64,000 nt of DNA, from NCBI RefSeq assembly GCF_001898175.1, contig NZ_MKTH01000008.1, positions 372,001 to 436,000 on the forward strand, given 5' to 3'. The translations under genes were made by a program, and so were the position numbers. This DNA is from Cellulomonas sp. 73-92. Lineage in GTDB: Bacteria; Actinomycetota; Actinomycetes; Actinomycetales; Cellulomonadaceae. Below are positions 10,500-19,215 of this stretch, piece after piece. The notes beneath the pieces are model-generated. The model was not told the DNA's origin, made no database searches, and worked only from the letters and a program-made list of their open reading frames with translations. Numbering within the stretch: the stretch's first letter is position 1; every line of letters begins with the position of its first letter.

Positions 10500-11843
10500 A
10501 TGAGCACCTCCGACGGTACCGGTCCCGTCTCCCCGGTCCCCGGTGACGAGCAGTCCCGCGCGCACGCGAAGGTGCGTCAGCAGGTCGCGGAGCTCGTGCG
10601 CACGCCCCGGGAGCCGGCGCTGCGGCGCCAGGTCGCCCGTTCGGTGCGCGACCGGTACCACGCCCGGACGGACCGCTGGGTCGGCACGGTCGCCGGGCAC
10701 GGGACGGTCGAGACGCTCGTCGTCGAGCGCGAGATCATCGTCACGCGCCGCACGTGGGAGGACGAGGGCGCCCGGTCGTACCTCGAGATCCGCGGGCTGG
10801 AGCGCGTCCCCCTCGACGCCCCCGGCATCGACGACCGCATCGTCCTGCTCCGCGCGCGCGACGACCTCAGCGCCGACGAGCTCGACGACACCGTCGCCGA
10901 GCTGCGGCTGCGCGGCTTCGCCGCGTCGCAGAACCAGGTGCTGCCCTGCAACCCGGTCATCAAGAACCTCGGCGGCCCGGCGCTGGCACCGCCGCTGGCG
11001 CCGTTCGTGCCCGTCCCGGTGGAGCACGCGCCGCAGGTGGCGATCGTCGACACCGGCATCACCGCCCAGGCCCGGCACGACGGTTGGCTGGTCGACGTGC
11101 CGCGCCACGCCCACGGCAAGGACCCGAACGTCGACCCGCTGGACGTCGAGCCGCGGGACGGCTTCCTCGACCTGTGCGCCGGTCACGGCACGTTCGTCGC
11201 GGGCGTCGTCGCACGCGTGGCGCCGATGGCGACGATCCGGGTCTACCGCGCGCTGCTCGGCGGGGGCGTCGGCACGGAGATCGACGTCGCGACGGCCATC
11301 GTGCAGGCGGTCGAGGACGGCGCGGACATCGTCAACCTCTCGCTCGGCTCGGTGACGCTCTACGACCAGCCGTCGCTGGCGGTCGAGGCGGCGCTGGAGC
11401 GGATCGAGGAGATCGAGCGCGAGCAGGGCCGCGAGGTGCTCGTCGTCGCCGCGGCCGGCAACGGCGGGGACACCCGGCCGATGTGGCCGGCGGCGTTCCG
11501 CCAGGTGGTCTCGGTGGCGGGCCTGACCGCCGACCACCACGCCGCACCCTGGTCGAGCCACGGCTTCTGGGTGGACTGCTCGACGGTGGCCGAGGGCATC
11601 TGCGCGCCGTTCGTGCAGGGCAAGGAGTCGTACGAGTTCACCGCCGACCCCGACGACTTCCCGGCCGACTCGTTCGCCCTCTGGAGCGGCACCTCGTTCG
11701 CCGCGCCCCAGGTCGCCGGGAAGGTGGCCGCCCTCATGCACGAGCACGGCGTCGGCGCCCGCCGGGCGTACGCGCTGCTCCGCGCCACGGGCACGGCGGT
11801 CCCCGACTACGGGCGTGCGCTGCGGATCCTGCCCGGAGTGTGA
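10500..11843 (+). CDS. S8 family subtilisin-like serine peptidase, apparently cytoplasmic
   Basis: The 447-residue protein has an N-terminal part of about 175 residues without recognised domain, then a subtilisin-like domain with the full catalytic set: Asp184 in VAIVDTGI, His229 in GHGTFVAGVVA, oxyanion Asn321 in AAAGNGG and Ser399 in WSGTSFAAPQVAG. There is no signal peptide, which is unusual for S8 enzymes and points to an intracellular role or release by another route. ATG 10500 follows GAAGGAG at good spacing. It is divergent from TPR-CHAT 2 and only 16 bases ahead of the second sigma factor, suggesting co-expression with sigma-2, the small protein and possibly the trypsin-like protease. 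Confidence 0.88.
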   Translation: MSTSDGTGPVSPVPGDEQSRAHAKVRQQVAELVRTPREPALRRQVARSVRDRYHARTDRWVGTVAGHGTVETLVVEREIIVTRRTWEDEGARSYLEIRGLERVPLDAPGIDDRIVLLRARDDLSADELDDTVAELRLRGFAASQNQVLPCNPVIKNLGGPALAPPLAPFVPVPVEHAPQVAIVDTGITAQARHDGWLVDVPRHAHGKDPNVDPLDVEPRDGFLDLCAGHGTFVAGVVARVAPMATIRVYRALLGGGVGTEIDVATAIVQAVEDGADIVNLSLGSVTLYDQPSLAVEAALERIEEIEREQGREVLVVAAAGNGGDTRPMWPAAFRQVVSVAGLTADHHAAPWSSHGFWVDCSTVAEGICAPFVQGKESYEFTADPDDFPADSFALWSGTSFAAPQVAGKVAALMHEHGVGARRAYALLRATGTAVPDYGRALRILPGV

Positions 11844-11859
11844 GCAGGATGGGCGAAGC

Positions 11860-12594
11860 ATGAGGACTTTGCGGGTGCGACGCGCGACGATACGACGCGT
11901 GACGCTCCGCCCGCCCCACGACACCGGGCCGGGGCCTGCGCCGGACGCCGGCCCGGCTCCGGCAGCGCCGGTCACCCCGGACACCTCGCTGACCGTGCTC
12001 GTCGCCGCGGCGCTGGTGGGCGACGAGACGGCCTGGGCCGAGATCGTGCGGCGGCACGTCGGGCTCGTCATGGCCCGCATCCGCCAGTTCCGCCTCGCGC
12101 CCGAGCAGGCGGAGGACGTGGCGCAGACCGTGTGGCTCAACCTGTACGAGCGCCTGGCGACCCTGCGCGAGCCCGAGGCGCTGCCCGGGTGGATCTCCAC
12201 CACGACACGGCACGAGTGCATGCGCGTGGCGTCCGCCGGACGGCGCACCATCCCCGTCGACCCGAGCACCGGTGACTTCGACCTGCCGGCCGCGGACGAC
12301 GACGACGGCCTGGCCGTCGAGCTGCTGCGGGCCGAGCGCCACCGGGCGCTGCGCGCCGGCCTGGCCGAGCTGCCCGACCACCAGCGACGGCTCCTGCTCC
12401 TGCTGAGCACGGACCCGCCGCCCACCTATCAAGAGGTCTCCGAGCGCCTGGGCATCCCGGTGGGCTCGATCGGCCCGACCCGGCAACGCGGGCTGGACCG
12501 GCTGCGACGCACCGACGCGCTGCGCGGGTACGTCGAGGCGAACACGGGAACGGCATTCGGCGCAGGGGGGCGCGATGTCCTGGCATGGGGATGA
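11860..12594 (+). CDS. Sigma-70 family (ECF-like) sigma factor 2
   Basis: The 244-residue product has an alanine/proline-rich N-terminus, region 2 at about 75-140 (PEQAEDVAQTVWLNLYERL, then GWISTTTRHECMR) and region 4 at about 175-230 (LAELPDHQRRLLLLLSTDPP, then GIPVGSIGPTRQRGLDRLRR). The region 4 signature matches sigma factor 1 of the island. ATG 11860 has only a weak ribosome site; a GTG at 11899 is possible and would remove a basic N-terminal stretch. It follows the S8 gene by 16 bases and its 3' end overlaps the small protein gene by 20 bases. Targets are unknown. Confidence 0.85.
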   Translation: MRTLRVRRATIRRVTLRPPHDTGPGPAPDAGPAPAAPVTPDTSLTVLVAAALVGDETAWAEIVRRHVGLVMARIRQFRLAPEQAEDVAQTVWLNLYERLATLREPEALPGWISTTTRHECMRVASAGRRTIPVDPSTGDFDLPAADDDDGLAVELLRAERHRALRAGLAELPDHQRRLLLLLSTDPPPTYQEVSERLGIPVGSIGPTRQRGLDRLRRTDALRGYVEANTGTAFGAGGRDVLAWG

Positions 12595-13084
12595 CGGCGT
12601 GGACCGACCGCAGGGCCTGTGGGCCGACGACGAGGCGCTCGCGCGCGACCTGGGCACGGCCGTGGCGGAGGCGGAGCTGTACGACCGCGTCGAGTCGGCC
12701 GGCCTGCAGGCGTTCGGGATCCAGCGGGAGCTGCAGGCGTTGCGCGACGAGCTGGACCTGCTGCTCCTCGACCTCGTCCACGACTCGCGGGACGACGAGG
12801 CGCTCGTCGCCGTCCGCGACCGTTCCGGCGACTCGTCGCGCTCGCTCGTCTTCGAGGGCGACGGCGTCGGCGTCGAGGTGGAGCTGACCGACGACCGGGT
12901 CGAGGGCCAGCTGATCCCCGCCGGTCCCGGGCGCGTGACGCTCCAGGGACCCGACGGCCAGATCGCCGACGTCGCGACCGACGAGGTGGGCTACTTCCGG
13001 CTCGAGGTGCGCCCGCACGGGCCCGTCCGGCTCGTCTGCTCCCGCGCCGGCGGGGCGTGCGCCACCCAGTGGCTCACCTGGTAG
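12575..13084 (+). CDS. Small sigma-linked protein 2, C-terminal beta domain
   Basis: This 169-residue acidic protein parallels the one at 6455-6961 in length and layout: helical first half (GIQRELQALRDELDLLLLDL at about 49-68) and a beta-rich second half ending near GYFRLEVRPHGPVRLVCSR. ATG 12575 lies inside the end of sigma-2 and follows a G6 run four bases away, so translation is probably coupled. In both half-modules this small protein is encoded immediately after the sigma factor, which argues for a physical or regulatory partnership. Function is not recognised. Confidence 0.7.
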   Translation: MSWHGDDGVDRPQGLWADDEALARDLGTAVAEAELYDRVESAGLQAFGIQRELQALRDELDLLLLDLVHDSRDDEALVAVRDRSGDSSRSLVFEGDGVGVEVELTDDRVEGQLIPAGPGRVTLQGPDGQIADVATDEVGYFRLEVRPHGPVRLVCSRAGGACATQWLTW

Positions 13085-13186
13085 CCGAGCCTCAGCTCCT
13101 CGTGACCATGTCGTGAGCTCGATGTATCACGGCGCCTGAGACCGTCCCTTCCCTGCTGTCCGGACGCTGCGTCCGTCGACGACCGG

Positions 13187-13223
13187 GCGGCCGGGTGCTC
13201 TCAGGGGGCGAGCACCCGGCCGC
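13187..13223 (+). terminator. Strong hairpin between the small protein and trypsin-like genes
   Basis: A perfect 14-base inverted repeat (13187-13200 with 13210-13223) around a 9-base loop lies 100 bases after the small protein stop and 115 bases before the trypsin-like start. It lacks a T run. It may end or attenuate the S8-sigma-small transcript, giving the trypsin-like gene separate control. Confidence 0.55.
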
Positions 13224-13338
13224 GACCTCCGGCCTCCGCCGCCACCGACCCGACGCCACCGGTGTGTGCGTGTATCTGTACGCCCGGCGCGCGCTCCTCG
13301 TTCGCGTCCGACCCCGGCCCGGGCAGGAGGAGCACGTC

Positions 13339-15087
13339 ATGAGCGAGCAGGACGCGGGGTCCCTGACCCTCGACGACATCCGGCCCATCAAGCGCGCCGT
13401 CGAGGACGGGCTCCTCGCGCGGCCGGGCGTGGTCGGCGTCGACATCGCGGAGAAGCTCCGCGCAGGTCACGCGACGGGCCGGCTCGCCATCGTCGTCCAC
13501 GTCGAGGTCAAGCGGTCGCTCGACGAGCTCGGCCCGGGCGAGGCCGTCCCGGGCGAGATCGAGGGCGTGCCCACCGACGTCGTCGTGCACCACGTCGGCC
13601 TGGAGCCGACCGTCGTCGCGCCCGAGGCGCCGCAGCGGGTGCGCCCGCTCGCCGGCGGCGTCTCCTTCGGCCCGCTCGACCCGGTCATCGCCCCGTCCGA
13701 CGGCGGCGCCCGCCTCCGCTCGGTCAACGGGACGCTCGGGCTGATCGTCACCGAGCCCGGCACCGGCCGGACGATGGCCCTGACGAACTGGCACGTCGCC
13801 GCCGGTGACGGCCTGGAGGACGTCGGCAGCCCGTGGCTGCAGCCCGCGCTGGCCGACGAGGGGACGCCGACGGACCGGGTGGGCGCCCTCGCGCGCGGCG
13901 TGCTCACCGACCGCGTCGACGCCGCAGTGGTGGCGCTCGCGCCCGGCGTGCCGTGGTTCCCGGGGATCGTCGGCATCGGCGCCGTCACCGGCTGGGCCTA
14001 CGCGCAGGTCGGCACGCACGTCCGCAAGCACGGCCGGACCACCGGGCTGACCTCGGGAGTCGTCGCCTCGGTCGACTTCACCACCGTGGTCGACTTCGGG
14101 CCGGGCACCGGCCGGCGCATCCTGCGCGACCAGCTGCGCATCGAGCCCGACGGGGGCGTCGAGCGCTTCTCCGCCGGCGGCGACTCCGGCTCGGTCGTCG
14201 TCGACGACGCCGGGCGCGTGCTGGGCCTGCACTGGAGCGGGGAGGACGACGGCACCTTCGCCGTCTCGTGCCCCATCGAGGCGGTGCTGGGCACGCTCGG
14301 GGTCGAGGTCGCGACGCCGGCGTCCGCGGCCGCCGCTGCCGCGCGACGGGCGGCGCGCGCCCGCGCGATCGCAGCGATCCGGCACGCCTCGCTGCTGCCG
14401 CCGATCGAGGCCGCCTACCTGGACGACGACCCGTGGGAGGCACCCCTCCGGTCGGCAGGCCCGGTCCGCGCCGACGGCCGCCCGGGGGTGCCGGCCCCCG
14501 CCGTGTTCCCGCTCCGTCGGACCGCGCCTGACCAGGCCACCGGGGCCGCCGATCGCTCCGCCGGGCCGTCCACGGAAGCGGACACCGAGCCGTTCACGGA
14601 GCCCTTCACGGAGCCCTTCACCGAGGCCTCGCCGCAGCCCTTCACCGAGGCCTCGTCCCAGCCGTCCACCGAGCCCTTCACCGAACCCTTCACGGAGCCC
14701 TTCACCGAGCCGTTCACCGAAGGCTCGTCCCAGCCGTTCACGGAGCCCTTCACCGAACCGTTCACCGAGCCGTTCACCGAACCCTTCACGGAGCCCTTCA
14801 CGGAGCCCTTCACCGAGCCCTTCACGGAGGCGCTCCGGAGCGACCCCTTCACCGAACCCTTCACGGAACCCTTCACGGAACCGTTCACGGAGCCGTTCAG
14901 CGAGGGCGCGCAGCCCTTCACCGAGCCGTTCACCGAGCCGTTCTCGCAGCCCGGCGGGGTGTGGGCCGCCGACCCGCGGGTGCGTGGCGCTGCGCTGGCG
15001 GCGCTGCGGCAGCGCCAGGCGTTCTGGGCGGGCTGGCTCGCCGCCATGCGGCAGGTGGCCCGCAGACGAGGCCTGCGCAGGCACTAG
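13339..15087 (+). CDS. Trypsin-like serine peptidase with PFTE-repeat tail
   Basis: The 582-residue protein starts at ATG 13339 after GGAGG. Residues about 1-105 are an uncharacterised N-terminal domain; about 110-330 is a chymotrypsin-fold peptidase with the triad His152 (TNWHVA), Asp194 (DRVDAAVVAL) and Ser283 (AGGDSGSVV). An alanine/arginine-rich linker follows, then a low-complexity region (418-537) made of tetrapeptide PFTE repeats, then a basic C-terminal tail with AFWAGWLAAMRQVARRRG. No signal peptide is seen. It lies last in the rightward arm of the island, after sigma-2 and its small partner. The repeats may act as spacer, docking array or cleavage target; none of these is shown by the sequence. 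Confidence 0.85.
   Translation: MSEQDAGSLTLDDIRPIKRAVEDGLLARPGVVGVDIAEKLRAGHATGRLAIVVHVEVKRSLDELGPGEAVPGEIEGVPTDVVVHHVGLEPTVVAPEAPQRVRPLAGGVSFGPLDPVIAPSDGGARLRSVNGTLGLIVTEPGTGRTMALTNWHVAAGDGLEDVGSPWLQPALADEGTPTDRVGALARGVLTDRVDAAVVALAPGVPWFPGIVGIGAVTGWAYAQVGTHVRKHGRTTGLTSGVVASVDFTTVVDFGPGTGRRILRDQLRIEPDGGVERFSAGGDSGSVVVDDAGRVLGLHWSGEDDGTFAVSCPIEAVLGTLGVEVATPASAAAAAARRAARARAIAAIRHASLLPPIEAAYLDDDPWEAPLRSAGPVRADGRPGVPAPAVFPLRRTAPDQATGAADRSAGPSTEADTEPFTEPFTEPFTEASPQPFTEASSQPSTEPFTEPFTEPFTEPFTEGSSQPFTEPFTEPFTEPFTEPFTEPFTEPFTEPFTEALRSDPFTEPFTEPFTEPFTEPFSEGAQPFTEPFTEPFSQPGGVWAADPRVRGAALAALRQRQAFWAGWLAAMRQVARRRGLRRH
14590..14949 (+). repeat. In-frame 12-bp tandem repeats coding for PFTE
   Basis: This stretch holds 22 exact PFTE units plus PSTE, PFSE and PFSQ variants, in blocks of 3, 1, 4, 8, 4 and 2 separated by short Ser/Gln/Ala-rich interruptions. 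Synonymous codons vary freely between units (CCC/CCG, ACG/ACC, GAG/GAA), so the peptide rather than the DNA seems to be conserved. Confidence 0.95.
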
Positions 15088-15126
15088 ACGGACGCGGTGC
15101 GAGCGCCCGACACCGCGGACGGAGCT

Positions 15127-15160
15127 CGGCGGTCCGGTCATGGGCTCGGCCGGACCGCCG
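15127..15160 (+). terminator. Hairpin after the trypsin-like gene
   Basis: An 11-base perfect stem (15127-15137 with 15150-15160), 40 bases past the stop codon, could end the rightward transcript. No T run is present, so the assignment is moderate. Confidence 0.45.
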
Positions 15161-15240
15161 ACCCTTACGGGTCGGCACCGAGTCCGCGACGGCCGTCCGA
15201 GGCCACGAGCCGACGAAGCAGGCACGCCCGTCCCGGAACG

Positions 15241-15276
15241 CCGAAGGCCCGGTCCCCTCCGGGGCCGGGCCTTCGG
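15241..15276 (-). terminator. Terminator after rplA
   Basis: A 12-base perfect stem (15241-15252 with 15265-15276), extendable inward with one bulged base, lies 18 bases beyond the rplA stop. Its outer arms end in CCGAAGGCCC/GGGCCTTCGG, much like the rplL terminator. It separates rplA from the island. Confidence 0.75.
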
Positions 15277-15294
15277 TGATGCACGGAGCGACCG

Positions 15295-16011
15295 TCAGGC
15301 CGCGTCCTCCTCCGTGAGGTGACGCGTCTTGTTCTGGTCGAGCGGGATGCCGGGGCCGTTGGTGGTCGACACCGTCGCCTTGGTGATGTAGCGGCCCTTC
15401 GAGGCGGCCGGCTTGAGCCGGAGGATCTCGTCGAGCGCCGCGGCGTAGTTCTCCACCAGCTGGATGTCGGTGAACGACGTCTTGCCGATGATGAAGCACA
15501 GGTTCGCGTGCCGGTCGACGCGGAACTCGATCTTGCCGCCCTTGATGTCGGACACCGCCTTGGCGACGTCCATCGTCACGGTTCCGGTCTTCGGGTTCGG
15601 CATGAGGCCGCGGGGACCGAGGACCTTGCCGAGGCGGCCGACCTTGCCCATGAGGTCCGGCGTCGCCACCGCGGCGTCGAAGTCCGTGTAGCCGCCGGCG
15701 ACCTTCTCGATCAGCTCGTCGCCGCCGACCTCGTCGGCACCGGCCGCGAGGGCCTGCTCGGCGCGCTCGCCGACCGCGAACACGATGACGCGGGCAGTCT
15801 TGCCCGTGCCGTTCGGCAGGTTGACCGTGCCGCGGACCATCTGGTCGGCCTTGCGCGGGTCGACGCCGAGCCGGAAGGCGACCTCGACGGTCGCCGCGTA
15901 GCTCGTCGTCGACGTCTCCTTGGCCAGGCGGACGGCCGCGAGCGGGGAGTAGAGCACCCCGGGCTCGATCTTCTTGAGCGCGTCCTCGTACTTCTTGCTG
16001 TGCTGCTTCAC
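15295..16011 (-). CDS. rplA: 50S ribosomal protein L1
   Basis: L1 forms the mobile L1 stalk near the ribosomal E site and in many bacteria represses the rplK-rplA mRNA. The 238-residue product begins [20 protein letters not shown] and contains the family signature [19 protein letters not shown]. The GTG at 16011 is chosen because GAAGGAGAG stands seven bases upstream. It follows rplK by 65 bases and ends at a strong hairpin. Normally rplJ or a few genes follow; here the protease island does. Confidence 0.97.
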   Translation of the reverse strand: MKQHSKKYEDALKKIEPGVLYSPLAAVRLAKETSTTSYAATVEVAFRLGVDPRKADQMVRGTVNLPNGTGKTARVIVFAVGERAEQALAAGADEVGGDELIEKVAGGYTDFDAAVATPDLMGKVGRLGKVLGPRGLMPNPKTGTVTMDVAKAVSDIKGGKIEFRVDRHANLCFIIGKTSFTDIQLVENYAAALDEILRLKPAASKGRYITKATVSTTNGPGIPLDQNKTRHLTEEDAA

Positions 16012-16076
16012 TGCTCTCTCCTTCTGCGGCAGTCGTGGTTGGCGGGCCGCACAGGGCCCTCCCACGGCGTCGGGGC

Positions 16077-16511
16077 TCAGGCCTCGACGCGGATCCCCAT
16101 CGACCGGGCGGTCCCGGCGATGATCTTCTCGGCGGCGGCCAGGTCGTTGGCGTTGAGGTCGACGAGCTTCTGGCTCGCGATCTCCGTGACCTGGGCCTTG
16201 CTCAGCGTCGCCACCTTGACGGTGTGCGGCGTCGCGGAGCCCTTGGCGACGCCCGCGGCCTTCTTGATGAGCTCGGCGGCCGGCGGGGTCTTGGTGATGA
16301 AGGTGAACGAGCGGTCCTCGTAGACCGTGATCTCGACCGGGATGACGTTCCCGCGCTGGGCCTCGGTGGCCGCGTTGTACGCCTTGCAGAACTCCATGAT
16401 GTTGACGCCGTGCTGACCGAGCGCCGGGCCGATCGGCGGGGCGGGGGTCGCGGCGCCGGCCTTGATCTGGAGCTTGATGAGGCCGGTGATCTTCTTCTTC
16501 TTGGGGGGCAT
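16077..16511 (-). CDS. rplK: 50S ribosomal protein L11
   Basis: L11 forms part of the GTPase-associated centre and the thiostrepton-binding site. The 144-residue product starts [19 protein letters not shown] and has the proline-rich [20 protein letters not shown] motif near residues 20-40. ATG 16511 follows AGGAGGGAGGG; an in-frame start seven codons upstream is less well placed. It lies between nusG and rplA in the standard order. Confidence 0.97.
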   Translation of the reverse strand: MPPKKKKITGLIKLQIKAGAATPAPPIGPALGQHGVNIMEFCKAYNAATEAQRGNVIPVEITVYEDRSFTFITKTPPAAELIKKAAGVAKGSATPHTVKVATLSKAQVTEIASQKLVDLNANDLAAAEKIIAGTARSMGIRVEA

Positions 16512-16588
16512 GACGCCCTCCCTCCTGTTCATGGGCCCACGCCATGGGCGATGACCCGGTTGCAGCGCCCTCGCGGGCCGGACTCAGC

Positions 16589-17371
16589 TCAGATCTTGGA
16601 GACCTGGCTGAAGGACAGCTCGACCGGGGTCTCCCGGCCGAAGAGCGAGACGAGCACCTTGAGCTTCTGGCTCTCGGCGTTGATCTCGGAGATGGTGGCC
16701 GGCAGCGTGTCGAAGGGGCCGCCGTCCGTGACGGTGACCGACTCGCCGACGGTGAACTCGACCTCGACCGGCCGCGGGGCGGCCTTCGCCGCGGCCGCGG
16801 GGGTCTTCGGCGCCAGCGACGGGGCGAGCATCGAGAAGACCTCGGACTCCGTCAGCGGCACCGGCTGGTGCGTGTGGCCGACGAAGCCGGTGACGCCCGG
16901 CGTGTGGCGGACGGCGCCCCACGACTCGTCGGTCAGCTCCATGCGGACGAGGACGTAGCCGGGGATGCGGACGCGCTTGACGACCTTGCGCTGCGCGTTC
17001 TTGATCTCCACGACCTCCTCCATGGGGACCTCCACCTGGTAGATGAAGTCCTCCATGTTGAGGCTCTGGCGACGGTTCTCCAGGTTCGTCTTCACCCGGT
17101 TCTCGTAGCCGGCGTACGAGTGGACGACGTACCAGTCGCCCGGCTCGCTGCGCAGCCGTGCCTTGAAGGCGGCCTCGGGGTCCTCGTCGGGGTCGGGCTC
17201 CGCCTTGGCGACGGGCTCGACCTCCGCCTCGACCTCGGCCGTGGGCTCAGGCTCGTCGAAGCCGTCGTCGACGGGCTCCACGGTGCTGCCCTCGGCCGCC
17301 TCGATCGGCTCGAGGGCATCCTCGAGCTCGCCCTCGGCGCCCGGTGTGGGCTCCTGCGAATCCTGCGACAC
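16589..17371 (-). CDS. nusG: Transcription termination/antitermination factor NusG
   Basis: NusG binds RNA polymerase and couples it to Rho or the ribosome. The 260-residue protein has an acidic, proline-containing extension (1-80) typical of actinobacteria, then the NGN domain ([20 protein letters not shown], followed by [12 protein letters not shown]) and a C-terminal KOW domain ([20 protein letters not shown]). The GTG at 17371 has GGAG at suitable spacing. Next to secE and rplK as in most bacteria. Confidence 0.96.
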   Translation of the reverse strand: MSQDSQEPTPGAEGELEDALEPIEAAEGSTVEPVDDGFDEPEPTAEVEAEVEPVAKAEPDPDEDPEAAFKARLRSEPGDWYVVHSYAGYENRVKTNLENRRQSLNMEDFIYQVEVPMEEVVEIKNAQRKVVKRVRIPGYVLVRMELTDESWGAVRHTPGVTGFVGHTHQPVPLTESEVFSMLAPSLAPKTPAAAAKAAPRPVEVEFTVGESVTVTDGGPFDTLPATISEINAESQKLKVLVSLFGRETPVELSFSQVSKI

Positions 17372-17419
17372 CTGTCTCCTGCTTCCTGACGTCTGGGGTG
17401 GACGACGAACGGGCGTGGG

Positions 17420-17707
17420 CTACTTGGCGCCGCCGAAGATCCACAGCATGAGCTGGCCGACGCCGACGTCCACCAGGGTGACGAACGCCATGATGATGAC
17501 CACGAAGACGAGCACGACCACCACGTAGGTGGACAGCTCCTGCCTCGTCGGCCAGACGACCTTCTTCAGCTCGGCGACGACCTGCCGCCAGAACAGGGCG
17601 ATCCGCGCGAACAGGCCCCGGCGCGCGCCCGCGTCACGGGTGCGCGGGGCGGTGCTCGAACGGCTGGCCCGCCCCTCGGACGGTGCCTCCGCGGCGCTCT
17701 CGCTCAC
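17420..17707 (-). CDS. secE: Preprotein translocase subunit SecE
   Basis: SecE clamps SecY in the Sec translocon of the cytoplasmic membrane. The 95-residue product has a basic N-terminal stretch, the conserved FWRQVVAELKKVVWPTRQEL amphipathic helix and one membrane segment (TYVVVVLVFVVIIMAFVTLV). GTG 17707 follows AGAGGG and is the only start giving the usual short protein; the frame is open far upstream but without coding character. It sits between tRNA-Trp and nusG. Confidence 0.95.
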   Translation of the reverse strand: MSESAAEAPSEGRASRSSTAPRTRDAGARRGLFARIALFWRQVVAELKKVVWPTRQELSTYVVVVLVFVVIIMAFVTLVDVGVGQLMLWIFGGAK

Positions 17708-17763
17708 GTACGGCCCTCTTCTGGTCGTTCTTCGTCGTGCCCGCGGTCGGGTGACCACGTGCG

Positions 17764-17836
17764 CAGGGCAGACAGGACTCGAACCTGCAACCTGCGGTTT
17801 TGGAGACCGCTGCGCTACCAATTGCGCCACTGCCCT
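17764..17836 (-). tRNA. tRNA-Trp (CCA anticodon)
   Basis: The minus strand folds as a 73-base tRNA: acceptor stem AGGGCAG/CTGCCCT, D-loop GGCGCAATTGGTAGCGC, anticodon stem with CTCCAAA (anticodon CCA), and T arm GCAGGTTCGAGTCCTGT. The 3' CCA is not encoded. Placement directly before secE is the common actinobacterial arrangement. A TTGACG element at 17908-17903 could be part of its promoter, but no clear -10 box follows. Confidence 0.97.
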
Positions 17837-17991
17837 ACGGCCGGACGCCTCCGTGCCGACGGGGCGCCGATCCGGTGGATGGGCAGCCGCCAGCATGGCG
17901 GACGTCAACCGCCGGTGGACAACCATACGCGACGGTCGCCCGGTGGTGAAACGCGGTTCCCCGCTCCGGGCCGGTGCGCGAGGATGGCGGG

Positions 17992-19215
17992 GTGACCCAG
18001 CAGCCTGCCGCATCGCGACCTCGTGTCTCCGCCCGGATCGGCGCCATCGCCCCGTCCGCGACCCTCGCCGTCGACGCCAAGGCGAAGGCGCTCAAGGCCG
18101 TCGGCCGGCCCGTGATCGGCTTCGGAGCGGGTGAGCCCGACTTCCCGACGCCGGCGGCCGTCGTCGAGGCCGCGGTGGCGGCCGCCACCGACCCGGCGAA
18201 CCACAAGTACACCCCGGCGGCCGGTCTGCCGGCGCTGCAGCAGGCGATCGCCGCCAAGACGCTGCGCGACTCGGGCTACGAGATCAGCCCCTCGAACGTG
18301 CTCGTCACCAACGGCGGCAAGCAGGCCGTCTACCAGGCGTTCGCGACGATCGTCGACCCAGGCGACGAGGTGCTGCTGCCCGCTCCGTACTGGACCACGT
18401 ACCCCGAGGCGATCCGACTGGCGGGCGGCATCCCGGTGGAGGTCTTCGCCGGGCCGGAGCAGGAGTACCTCGTCACGGTGGAGCAGCTCGAGGCCGCGCG
18501 CACGCCGCGCACCAAGGTGCTCCTGTTCTGCTCGCCGTCCAACCCGACGGGCGCCGTCTACTCCCCGTCGCAGACCGCGGAGATCGGCCGCTGGGCGGTG
18601 GAGCACGGGGTCTGGGTGATCACCGACGAGATCTACGAGCACCTGACGTACGACGACGCGGTGTTCACCCCCATCGTCAAGGCGGTCCCGGAGCTGGCGG
18701 ACACCGCGATCGTCGTCAACGGCGTCGCCAAGACGTACGCGATGACCGGGTGGCGGGTCGGCTGGCTCGTCGGGCCCACCGACGTGGTCAAGGCCGCGAC
18801 CAACCTGCAGTCCCACCTGACGTCGAACGTCGCCAACGTGTCCCAGCGCGCGGCGATCGCCGCGCTCACCGGCGACCTGTCGGCCGTGGCGATGATGCGC
18901 GAGGCGTTCGACCGGCGCCGCAGGACGATGGTCGGCCTGCTCGAGCAGATCGACGGCTTCGTCGTGCCGCGCCCGAAGGGCGCCTTCTACGCGTACCCGT
19001 CCGTCCAGGGCGTCCTGGGTAGGACGATCCGCGGCAAGGTCCCGACGACGTCCGCCGAGCTCGCCGCCCTCATCCTCGAGGAGGTCGAGGTGGCGGTGGT
19101 GCCGGGCGAGGCGTTCGGGCCGAGCGGCTTCCTGCGGCTGTCGTACGCGCTCGGGGACGACGACCTCGCCGAGGGTGTCGGCCGGATCGTCGACCTCATG
19201 GCGGAGGCGCGCTGA
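17992..19215 (+). CDS. aspC: Class I pyridoxal-phosphate aspartate aminotransferase
   Basis: The 407-residue enzyme is a fold-type I aminotransferase that probably moves the amino group between aspartate and 2-oxoglutarate. It has the substrate-end [11 protein letters not shown] motif, NPTGA at about 184-188, DEIYEHLTY and the PLP lysine Lys247 in [16 protein letters not shown]; the C-terminal FLRLSYA supplies the carboxylate-binding arginine. The GTG at 17992 is preceded by GAGGATGG and matches the family length. It is divergent from the tRNA-Trp/secE unit. Confidence 0.9.
   Translation: MTQQPAASRPRVSARIGAIAPSATLAVDAKAKALKAVGRPVIGFGAGEPDFPTPAAVVEAAVAAATDPANHKYTPAAGLPALQQAIAAKTLRDSGYEISPSNVLVTNGGKQAVYQAFATIVDPGDEVLLPAPYWTTYPEAIRLAGGIPVEVFAGPEQEYLVTVEQLEAARTPRTKVLLFCSPSNPTGAVYSPSQTAEIGRWAVEHGVWVITDEIYEHLTYDDAVFTPIVKAVPELADTAIVVNGVAKTYAMTGWRVGWLVGPTDVVKAATNLQSHLTSNVANVSQRAAIAALTGDLSAVAMMREAFDRRRRTMVGLLEQIDGFVVPRPKGAFYAYPSVQGVLGRTIRGKVPTTSAELAALILEEVEVAVVPGEAFGPSGFLRLSYALGDDDLAEGVGRIVDLMAEAR

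Noticed and set aside
7798..10503. Long plus-strand open frame opposite TPR-CHAT 2
   Set aside because: Antisense shadow, no start site or domain.
14590..14949. CRISPR-like array
   Set aside because: The 12-bp units are in frame within a protease gene and have no spacers.
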